From assembly GCA_017634455.1 (NCBI GenBank), contig JAGBNK010000008.1, forward strand, positions 1 through 64,000: a stretch of DNA of 64,000 nt, given 5' to 3'. Below, piece by piece: positions 27,845-34,948 of this stretch. The notes beneath the pieces were generated by a model. It worked only from the letters and a program-made list of their open reading frames with translations, was not told the DNA's origin and searched no databases. This DNA comes from Lachnospiraceae bacterium (GTDB lineage Bacteria; Bacillota; Clostridia; Lachnospirales; Lachnospiraceae). Made by a program: the position numbers and the translations under genes. Positions within the stretch are counted from its first letter, which is position 1. Each line of letters opens with the position of its first letter.

Positions 27845-28351
27845 TTATCTCTTTTCTGCCAACACCATGCTGATGGATCTACCCTCTTGCTTTGGTGCTT
27901 TCTCCACAGTTGCAACATCTTCCATCTCTGCAGCAAAATCATCTAAGATATGCTTTGTCTGGGCAATATGAGCCATCTCACGACCTCTAAAACGAAGTGT
28001 AACCTTTACCTTATTACCCTTTGCGATGAATTTCTTTGCTGAATTTACTTTAGTATTCAAATCGTTAGCCTCGATGTTTGGAGACAATCTGATTTCCTTT
28101 ACCTCAACAGTCTTCTGCTTCTTCTTCGCCTCTTTCTCCTTGCGTGCCATCTCATAACGGTACTTACCATAGTCGATGATCTTGCAAACAGGTGGCTTAG
28201 CATTTGGTGCAATCTTTACCAAATCAAGATTAGCTTCGTCTGCTAATTTCTGTGCTTCCTTTGCTGAAACGATACCAAGTTGTTCTCCGTCTGAGCCAAT
28301 AAGACGAACTTCTTTGTCTCTTATCTGCTCATTAATCATATACTCGCTAAT
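27845..28351 (-). CDS. infC: Translation initiation factor IF-3 (ATT start codon)
   Basis: Keeps 30S subunits apart from 50S and rejects non-standard start codons. 168 residues: N domain (MINEQIRDKEVRLIGSDGEQLG), linker, C domain (KGNKVKVTLRFRGREMAH). GGAGGG at 28359-28364 lies 7 bases before an ATT at 28351-28349; the first ATG (28339) is 19 bases from it and so badly placed. I therefore choose ATT, as used by infC in E. coli, where IF-3 represses its own synthesis. Confidence 0.93.
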   Translation of the reverse strand: MSEYMINEQIRDKEVRLIGSDGEQLGIVSAKEAQKLADEANLDLVKIAPNAKPPVCKIIDYGKYRYEMARKEKEAKKKQKTVEVKEIRLSPNIEANDLNTKVNSAKKFIAKGNKVKVTLRFRGREMAHIAQTKHILDDFAAEMEDVATVEKAPKQEGRSISMVLAEKR

Positions 28352-28509
28352 GACTTTACCCTCCGTAAAATAAAAAATGTGGATAGACAGACTATCCACA
28401 ATCAAAAATCAATAACACTTCGCAAATAAATATTATTTTCGAAAATCTTTGAACACTAAGTCACTTAATATGCTTAGGTGAGAGTGGATACTCTACTTTC
28501 TTTACAACA
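28352..28509 (-). promoter_or_regulatory. infC leader (L20-leader-like attenuator)
   Basis: About 158-base leader. From 5' to 3': a segment containing TATCCAC (28490-28484), a CACTAAG/CTTAGGTG-type stem (28454-28480), then the terminator. TATCCAC repeats the 3' arm of the terminator and can pair with its 5' arm GTGGATA, forming an antiterminator. L20-controlled attenuation of this operon is known in B. subtilis; ligand here is inferred. Confidence 0.65.
28367..28400 (-). terminator. Leader terminator upstream of infC
   Basis: TGTGGATAG / CTATCCACA, 9-bp stem, 5-base loop, followed by TTTTTTATTTT, only 3 bases before the infC ribosome site. A terminator placed ahead of the coding region means attenuation. 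Confidence 0.88.
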
Positions 28510-28515
28510 GTTGAT

Positions 28516-28544
28516 AATATATCATACCTCTTATGCTCTGTCAA
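28516..28544 (-). promoter_or_regulatory. Promoter of infC-rpmI-rplT
   Basis: Minus-strand -35 TTGACA (28539-28544, perfect), 17-base spacer, -10 TATATT (28516-28521). Confidence 0.9.
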
Positions 28545-28604
28545 CAATTATGGAAAATATTTTTCACACAATTGCTTTCATTATTATAAGAGATTTCACC
28601 CGAA

Positions 28605-28631
28605 GAAAAAGGACTTGCAGACCGCAAGTCC
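28605..28631 (-). terminator. Terminator of the 73-residue gene
   Basis: GGACTTGC / GCAAGTCC, 8-bp stem with a 5-base loop, followed by TTTTT on the minus strand, 40 bases after the stop codon. Confidence 0.88.
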
Positions 28632-28670
28632 CTCTTGGACTAATTATCATATGTACGAATGCCACACATT

Positions 28671-28892
28671 TTAGATAAGTCTGGCACCTACTACTGCGAT
28701 ATAGCCCTTGGTTTGGTGTGTATTGCCTGCCTCTTGTTTTAATTCATCACAGGCCTTTTTGAATATGCCGCCGAATTCCTTAGAAGAATCTCTCTTCTTT
28801 GAATACCAGAAAAGATTACTACTAGCAGAATCTTCCGAACTGGCATACTCGGCTACAGCCGAAACCTTTAAATACTCATCTAAAATGCCCAT
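28671..28892 (-). CDS. Small protein of unknown function
   Basis: 73 residues, not recognised. Soluble, no signal peptide or membrane segment, no cysteine. It is rich in Ser/Lys/Glu with an aromatic core (LFWYSKK) and a helical FKKACDELKQEAG segment, ending in IAVVGARLI. Support for being real: AGGAGG 6 bases before ATG 28892, a dedicated promoter with 17-base spacer, and its own terminator. A candidate NrdR operator lies at the promoter, hinting at a link to deoxynucleotide or DNA metabolism, which is inference only. Confidence 0.75.
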   Translation of the reverse strand: MGILDEYLKVSAVAEYASSEDSASSNLFWYSKKRDSSKEFGGIFKKACDELKQEAGNTHQTKGYIAVVGARLI

Positions 28893-28952
28893 ATGCTACC
28901 TCCTAGGTGATATCCAACAGGTTCCAAGATATAAATAATATATCTCAATTGA

Positions 28953-28981
28953 ATAATAACACCATTTAGCATATTTGGCAA
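28953..28981 (-). promoter_or_regulatory. Promoter of the 73-residue gene
   Basis: Minus-strand -35 TTGCCA (28976-28981), 17-base spacer, -10 TATTAT (28953-28958). Confidence 0.75.
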
Positions 28982-29007
28982 GCATAAAACACAATATATT
29001 GTGTTTT
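28959..29007 (-). promoter_or_regulatory. Candidate NrdR operator at the small-protein promoter
   Basis: A perfect 22-bp palindrome at 28986-29007 has the core ACACAATATATTGTGT, identical to the NrdR consensus. A degenerate second copy, ACACCATTTAGCATAT (28959-28974), lies 30 bp away centre to centre inside the promoter spacer. The palindrome begins 4 bases upstream of the -35, nearly the same position as at scpA. It could also act as a weak terminator for the ppk operon. Confidence 0.6.
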
Positions 29008-29062
29008 ACCATTTTCAATATACCATTTATTCATTTATACAATTATATTTCACAATGAAAAC

Positions 29063-29869
29063 CTACTTATATAAATTAAGTATTTCTGCAACTCCACCAT
29101 GATTATTGTCATTGGTTGTAATAACATCAGCAACAGCCTTGACATTTTCCTTGCCATTTATCATAGCAACTCCCACTCCTGCTGCTTCAATCATAGAAAT
29201 ATCATTCTGTTCATCTCCCATGGCAACTGTGTCTTCAATAGGTAGTCCCAGATGTTTTGCCAGGCTTTGCAATGCCTCACCCTTATTGGCTCCCATCTCA
29301 GTAAATTCATAAAACCATTTATTGGAAAAGAAGCTGTCAAAGACATTATGAGAATCATTTTCCATCTCATGCTGCAGCTTATACAATTCATCTCTGGAAT
29401 TATAATCGATTGCCATAACCTTGTAGATTTCGTGAGATGCAATATCTTCTATTGAATTCACCACCGTAAAAGGCTCCTGGGTTGTAGCTGCATATCTGTG
29501 AGTGAAATCATTTTCCTCCAGGCAATATAACATGTCTTTGGAAAATGCTTCCAGATATATACCTCTCCTTTGAATCTCTTTCAAAAGTGCTGGAAGCTTG
29601 TCCCGATTCATAATAGTCTTGTGAATTATACACTCTCCCTCCAGGTCATAAATCAAAGCTCCATGAAAACATAACAGGAAGCAATTATGTGTAGAAATGC
29701 CTAATCTGTTGAAGAGAAAACTGCCTCCATAGAAAGGTCTTCCTGTGGTAAATGCAAGATAATCTCCCCTGTCCTGAGCCGCTTTAAGAGCACGAACATT
29801 TTCCTCAGAAACAGTTTTGTCCGTATTAAGTAATGTCTCATCAAAATCAATAAAGTATGCTTTGCTCAT
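29063..29869 (-). CDS. Cof-type HAD-superfamily hydrolase
   Basis: 268 residues, HAD phosphatase with a type IIB cap. Motif I DFDETLLNT (8-16), motif II TTGRP (about 42), conserved Lys in NKGEALQSL and motif IV MGDEQNDISMIEAAGVGVAM. These act on sugar phosphates or other small phosphorylated metabolites; the substrate is unknown. Starts one base after the ppk stop, so it may work on a product related to polyphosphate metabolism. Confidence 0.92.
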   Translation of the reverse strand: MSKAYFIDFDETLLNTDKTVSEENVRALKAAQDRGDYLAFTTGRPFYGGSFLFNRLGISTHNCFLLCFHGALIYDLEGECIIHKTIMNRDKLPALLKEIQRRGIYLEAFSKDMLYCLEENDFTHRYAATTQEPFTVVNSIEDIASHEIYKVMAIDYNSRDELYKLQHEMENDSHNVFDSFFSNKWFYEFTEMGANKGEALQSLAKHLGLPIEDTVAMGDEQNDISMIEAAGVGVAMINGKENVKAVADVITTNDNNHGGVAEILNLYK

Positions 29870-32035
29870 TTATTTATCCTCGTTGTCTATAGCTAGTATT
29901 GGCACAAAATGTCTGGAAATTCTGCCTCCATCAGAAGCTTTAACCGCCTCCATAGCCTCACGGCAAAATGTATCCTGGGCTCCAATGCCCTGGGTATTTC
30001 TTCTGTTAACATGAACATAAGTACCATCATTTTGCATAATATATGCCTTGGTATTATCCTTGAGGCACACATCTAATATGTGTCGGATTCTATTCTTGAT
30101 TTTCCCGTCTTCAACAGGGAAAATGATCTCAACTCTTCGATCCAGATTTCTAGGCATCCAGTCAGCACTTCCCATATATATATCTTCCAGTCCCTTATTA
30201 TAGAAATAGAAAATTCTGCTGTGCTCCAAAAATGTACCTACAATGGATCTGACTTCTATATTCTCACTGACTCCTGGAATTCCAGAAATAAGACAACATA
30301 TGCCTCGCACAATAAGATGAATCTCCACACCTGCAGCTGAGGCATCATAGAGATGTTCAATAATCTCCTTGTCACACAAAGAGTTCATCTTGGCAATTAT
30401 TAGAGCCTTCTCACCATTTCTGGCATTTTCTGCCTCCTTATCAATCTTATTGATAAAGGCAGTTCTAAGCCAAATAGGTGCAACAGCCAGCTTATTCCAG
30501 TGCTTTGGTTCAGAATAACCAGATAGCATGTTAAATACAGCTGTAGCATCCTCCCCATAGCTTTCGGAGCAGGTGAAGATACCGCAGTCAGTATAGAGCT
30601 TGGCTGTGGAATCATTGTAATTACCTGTACCTAAATGTACATATCTGGTAATGGAACCTTCCTCTCGACGCACAACAAGAGCAATCTTACAGTGAGTCTT
30701 CAACCCAAGCAAACCATATATTACATGACAGCCCGCCTTCTCCAGACGCTTGGCCCATATAATATTATTTTCCTCATCAAATCTGGCTTTCAACTCCACC
30801 AACACAGTAACCTGCTTACCGTTTTTGGCAGCCTTTTCCAAAGCTTCAATAATAGGGGAATTACCGCTGACACGATACAAAGTCTGCTTGATGGCAAGGA
30901 CATCCTTGTCAACTGAAGCCTGCTTAATGAAATCAACTACAGGATCAAAGGTCTCAAATGGATGGGACAGGAAGATATCTCCCTTCTTGATTTCGTCAAA
31001 TATATTATCTCCCGGCTTAATTCTAGGATTTAACTGAGGCTCGTACTTTTTCTCCCTCAGTTTGTTATATCCTTCTATGCCATATAATTTCATGAGAAAT
31101 GTCAGATCAATAGGTCCATCCACCTTATAGATATCACCCTTTCTGATATCCAACTGTCTGGCTAATTCCTTCAACAGATCGTCATCTACATCCTTTTCAA
31201 TTTCAAGACGGATAACCTCACCCCACTGGCGCTTGGCTAACTGTTTCTCAATCTCCTTCAACAAATCAGATGCATCATCCTCATCCAGATTGAAATCAGC
31301 ATTTCTCATAATTCTATAAGGATAAGCCTTCAGCACATCATGATGGAGATACAGCTTATGGATATTTTTCTCAATAATCTGTTCTAACAGAATAAATGTA
31401 TCCTTGTATGGCTTCTCACTAGGAATCCACACAAGTCGAGGTAAAACAGATGGAACCTGCACTGTAGAAAACTCGTATTCATCCCTCTTTCCCTGAGATA
31501 ATTTGGAATCAGGATTATTGGATTTCAACAAAGCAGCAATATTCAAGGTCTTATTTCTAACCAGTGGAAATGGTCTTGATGCATCCACTGCCATTGGAGT
31601 GAGCACAGGATATACCTGCTCCATAAAATATTTATCTACATAAACTTCCTGCTTGGCAGATAGCTCCTCAAATTTATCAATAATTAGAATATGATGCTTC
31701 AGCAGAATTGGTATCAGAGTCTTGCCGTAAATGTTATATTGCTCCTTTACCAATTCATGGGTATCATATGCAATAGCTTCCAGCTGCTCCGATGGAGTCA
31801 TACCAGCAATATCCTTCTTCTTGTACTTGGCATGATCCATGTCCTTCAGGGAAGCAACTCTAACCATGAAGAATTCATCTAAGTTAGAAGATGTAATACT
31901 GACAAATTTCAATCTATCTAATATAGGTATGTTCTTGTCTTTGGCCTCGTTTAATACACGATGCTCAAATTTCAACCAACTTAACTCTCTATTGTCAAAT
32001 AATTCGTCCCCGTACTGGCTAATATGTTTTTTCAT
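29870..32035 (-). CDS. ppk: Polyphosphate kinase 1
   Basis: Makes inorganic polyphosphate from ATP, reversibly. 721 residues: N-terminal four-helix domain with NRELSWLKFEHRVLNEA and SSNLDEFFMVRVASLKD, the PHP-like head domain, and two PLD-like catalytic domains carrying GLKTHCKIALVVRR (autophosphorylated His about 440) and YVHLGTGNYNDSTAKLY. GGAGG upstream. Flanked by ppx and an HAD hydrolase. Confidence 0.97.
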   Translation of the reverse strand: MKKHISQYGDELFDNRELSWLKFEHRVLNEAKDKNIPILDRLKFVSITSSNLDEFFMVRVASLKDMDHAKYKKKDIAGMTPSEQLEAIAYDTHELVKEQYNIYGKTLIPILLKHHILIIDKFEELSAKQEVYVDKYFMEQVYPVLTPMAVDASRPFPLVRNKTLNIAALLKSNNPDSKLSQGKRDEYEFSTVQVPSVLPRLVWIPSEKPYKDTFILLEQIIEKNIHKLYLHHDVLKAYPYRIMRNADFNLDEDDASDLLKEIEKQLAKRQWGEVIRLEIEKDVDDDLLKELARQLDIRKGDIYKVDGPIDLTFLMKLYGIEGYNKLREKKYEPQLNPRIKPGDNIFDEIKKGDIFLSHPFETFDPVVDFIKQASVDKDVLAIKQTLYRVSGNSPIIEALEKAAKNGKQVTVLVELKARFDEENNIIWAKRLEKAGCHVIYGLLGLKTHCKIALVVRREEGSITRYVHLGTGNYNDSTAKLYTDCGIFTCSESYGEDATAVFNMLSGYSEPKHWNKLAVAPIWLRTAFINKIDKEAENARNGEKALIIAKMNSLCDKEIIEHLYDASAAGVEIHLIVRGICCLISGIPGVSENIEVRSIVGTFLEHSRIFYFYNKGLEDIYMGSADWMPRNLDRRVEIIFPVEDGKIKNRIRHILDVCLKDNTKAYIMQNDGTYVHVNRRNTQGIGAQDTFCREAMEAVKASDGGRISRHFVPILAIDNEDK

Positions 32036-32048
32036 CCCCTATGTCCTC

Positions 32049-33578
32049 CTACTTCAAGACTCTCTTTTCTTTCACAACAGGTCTTAAATCAAATACCTTC
32101 TCAAAGAAGTCAGCACTCTTCTCAAACATTCCCTTTTCAAGAGAAAGTGAATCCTTGGCCTCCACTGAGATAACCAATTCATTCTTCTTCACTTCCACCT
32201 TGATATTCTTGAACTTCTGTCTGTGACTTCTGTCCAAAGCGTTGGCCACCTTGAAAATAGCAACCATGCGCATAATATCGATATATTCCTTCTCACTAAA
32301 TCTGTCAGCCATAAGCTCATAGGAATCCATTGGAACTGCAGCATATTTTACTGTAGTTGCAATTATTTCCCTCTCGTGATGGGTCAGACCTAAAATCTCT
32401 GAATTCATAATTATGGAATAAGAACAATCTGCAGCCTGTGAAATGCTTATATATTTACCGCAGTCATGTAAAATGGCAACACAGCTCAGTAACAATTTAC
32501 AACGATTTTCCAGACCATGATATTTCCTTGTGGAATTGAAAATGCCTGAGCATACATATTCCAAGGCTTTCAAATGTGGCTGATAGCTGTTATATCTTCT
32601 GGCAATTGCCCAGGCAGCAGTTAAAATATCCTGATTGAAATCATGCTTCACCTTGAAGTCCTTGGTTTTCATATAATAGTTGTAAGCCATACCCTCATTT
32701 ACAGATACATTTTGTGTAAATATATACTTAGGCTGAAAGTTCTCCACCAAAGCCTTGTGAAACAGAATCAAGGAATCCAAAATATCAGAATCATTTATTC
32801 CTATATTATAAATATCATCAGAATCACTATGATTAATATTTCTTATATCATCTAGAATCTGAACATATTCATCAGATTGAATAAAGGTATCATCTGATAT
32901 TCCACTGAGCTCAGTAATAATTGAAGTAAGATTATCTTCAAGTATAATCAGATTCTCTATTTCTACATCTCGAGGCACATACATATTGATGAATCCACCT
33001 ATTTCCTTGTTCATAATCTGCAGAATCTGGTCTTTTCTGTCAATATAATGAGACAGACGACGGAGGTTTTCTCTCATAATCGCTGTACCAATATTAATAT
33101 GCTGAGTAGTCTCAACCTTGCCATTGATAAACAGTGTTATCTGGAGAGATGCTCCACCTATATCAACCAAAACTGCACTCTTAGAAATATATTTATCAAA
33201 ATCAGCCATGGAAGCTACTGCCATGTAGCTCAAAAATCGCTGTTCAGAATTGCTGAGAAGTTTCATTTCAACTCTGGATTTACCGCGAACCAGCCTCTCA
33301 GCCAATAGATAATTGGATGCCTTGCCTACAGTAGGGCCTGCGTACACATCCATACTTGATATTCTATACATGTCCACCGTATCAGACATGTTCCCTAGAA
33401 TATCTGCCAGCTTCTGAATTGTATCAGAAGAAATCTCCCCTGTATGGTATATGTCTTGCACAATACCCACAGGAAATCTCTGGCAGTCAATCTCTTTAAT
33501 CTGACTAGAATTTCTTTTGTCAAAAACCTTTAAAATGGTCTCGTAAGATCCAACATAAATTGAAGCAAACATAGACAT
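32049..33578 (-). CDS. ppx: Ppx/GppA-type exopolyphosphatase with HD domain
   Basis: 509 residues. N-terminal actin-like ASKHA phosphatase domain (about 1-300; SMDVYAGPTVGKASNYLL, VLVDIGGASLQITLF) and a C-terminal HD domain (about 320-490; CVAILHDCGKYISISQ, TTVKYA). Hydrolyses terminal phosphates of polyphosphate and/or pppGpp. The usual ATN-R-A loop of E. coli PPX is replaced by a diverged segment, so substrate preference is open. Start ATG 33578 has GGGAG 6 bases upstream. First gene of the polyphosphate cluster. Confidence 0.88.
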   Translation of the reverse strand: MSMFASIYVGSYETILKVFDKRNSSQIKEIDCQRFPVGIVQDIYHTGEISSDTIQKLADILGNMSDTVDMYRISSMDVYAGPTVGKASNYLLAERLVRGKSRVEMKLLSNSEQRFLSYMAVASMADFDKYISKSAVLVDIGGASLQITLFINGKVETTQHINIGTAIMRENLRRLSHYIDRKDQILQIMNKEIGGFINMYVPRDVEIENLIILEDNLTSIITELSGISDDTFIQSDEYVQILDDIRNINHSDSDDIYNIGINDSDILDSLILFHKALVENFQPKYIFTQNVSVNEGMAYNYYMKTKDFKVKHDFNQDILTAAWAIARRYNSYQPHLKALEYVCSGIFNSTRKYHGLENRCKLLLSCVAILHDCGKYISISQAADCSYSIIMNSEILGLTHHEREIIATTVKYAAVPMDSYELMADRFSEKEYIDIMRMVAIFKVANALDRSHRQKFKNIKVEVKKNELVISVEAKDSLSLEKGMFEKSADFFEKVFDLRPVVKEKRVLK

Positions 33579-33645
33579 AAATCACTCCCCCGTTTCCATA
33601 TAATATAATTCAGAAAATATTAATATCATTTACCTCAAGCAAAAG

Positions 33646-34803
33646 CTATCCCGCAATATAATTTCCCAAAATCTTCAAGGCAGCAGTCTCCTCCTGAAGT
33701 CCACGAAGAGCATTGATAACCTCTTCCTGCTGCAGATTACCTTCAAAATCAATAAAGAATCTGTATTCCCATTTCTTGCCCTTTACATTTCTATCAGACA
33801 GGGGTCTAGATTCTATCTTGGTCATATTCAATCCATTAAATATAAAATGCGACAGAATATGATACAGAGAACCTTGCTCATGAGGCAATTCAAAACTCAA
33901 TGATACCTTGTTGGCATCCTTGAGATATTTCTTTTCCTTGGATACTATAATAAATCTGGTGGCATTTTCAGTCTCATTTTGGATAGCATTTTCCAAAACC
34001 TGCAGTCCATAGATAGATGCATTATGTGCACCGGCAATGGCAGCCTGTGTCACATCACCATCTTCCTTTACCTTTTTAGCAGATACTGCAGTATTTTTCA
34101 TAGACTTCTGCTCCCAGTCACCATGAGTCAACTCAAGATAATTAGAACATTGCATAAGAGCCTGTGGATGAGAATATACAGTTTTGATATCCTCCATGGA
34201 AGCTCCTTCCAAGGCAAGCAAAGCATGATCTATTTTGATAGTCTGCTCACCAATAATAGATACATCATAATCTATGAGTAAATCATAATTTTCTCCCACA
34301 ATTCCTGCTGTGGAATTCTCCAGAGGCAAGACAGCATAATCCGCCTCTCCTGAATCAATAGCTTCCATAGCATCTCGCCAGGTGGCAACTGCAGAAGCCT
34401 GGACATTTTTCCCAAAGAACTTCTCTGTGGCAACCTGTGAATAAGCTCCATAAACACCCTGAAATACTATTTTGGCATTTGAATAATCAAAGGAATCATA
34501 TCCGGTATAAGCCAAATCCTTGATAAGTCCATGTTCAGCAAGCATCTTGTACTGTCTCTTGCGGCTGGTGGACATAATCTGCTCAAAGAGCTCCACAACT
34601 CCCTGCTTTAAGAATCCGTCATCTACAAGAGAAGATAATTTCTCAAGCTTCTGCTCTTCCCTTGTCTTGTCATATACATTCTTGTTGTTGGCAATTTTGT
34701 ATTCTGCCACTTCTTCCGCCAAAGCCATACGCTTCTTGTAGAGATTTACAATCTCATTGTCTATACCATCAATTTCATCCCTGATTTCCAATAAATCCTT
34801 CAT
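33646..34803 (-). CDS. pheA: Bifunctional chorismate mutase / prephenate dehydratase
   Basis: Converts chorismate to phenylpyruvate for phenylalanine synthesis. 385 residues: chorismate mutase (1-88, LLEIRDEIDGIDNEIVNL), prephenate dehydratase (about 110-285; FQGVYGAYSQVATEKFF, LPLENSTAGIVGENYDLL, ENATRFIIVS) and a C-terminal ACT domain (about 300-380) whose ESRPL motif is the phenylalanine-binding site. So feedback inhibition is expected. The 145-base gap upstream has no T-box; a possible -10 TATAGT near 34870 lacks a good -35. Confidence 0.95.
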   Translation of the reverse strand: MKDLLEIRDEIDGIDNEIVNLYKKRMALAEEVAEYKIANNKNVYDKTREEQKLEKLSSLVDDGFLKQGVVELFEQIMSTSRKRQYKMLAEHGLIKDLAYTGYDSFDYSNAKIVFQGVYGAYSQVATEKFFGKNVQASAVATWRDAMEAIDSGEADYAVLPLENSTAGIVGENYDLLIDYDVSIIGEQTIKIDHALLALEGASMEDIKTVYSHPQALMQCSNYLELTHGDWEQKSMKNTAVSAKKVKEDGDVTQAAIAGAHNASIYGLQVLENAIQNETENATRFIIVSKEKKYLKDANKVSLSFELPHEQGSLYHILSHFIFNGLNMTKIESRPLSDRNVKGKKWEYRFFIDFEGNLQQEEVINALRGLQEETAALKILGNYIAG

Positions 34804-34892
34804 GCAAACTCTCGTACTTTCTGTCTTGTAATAATTTCTCAGTTCCCAATATATTAAATAATACTATACCATATTTCCCTGATTATTTTTAT

Positions 34893-34937
34893 AAAAAAGC
34901 AATTGAAGACTATATTTTACAATAAATCTCCAATTGC
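34893..34937 (-). terminator. Terminator of the rpsB-to-polC gene string
   Basis: GCAATTGGAGA pairs with TCTTCAATTGC (one mismatch) around a 17-base A/T loop and is followed by TTTTTT on the minus strand, shortly after the polC stop. Confidence 0.8.
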
Positions 34938-34948
34938 CTGTAAACCAC

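Noticed and set aside
34804..34948. T-box or other amino acid riboswitch upstream of pheA
   Set aside because: The gap is too short, has no T-box core motif, and is partly taken by the polC terminator.
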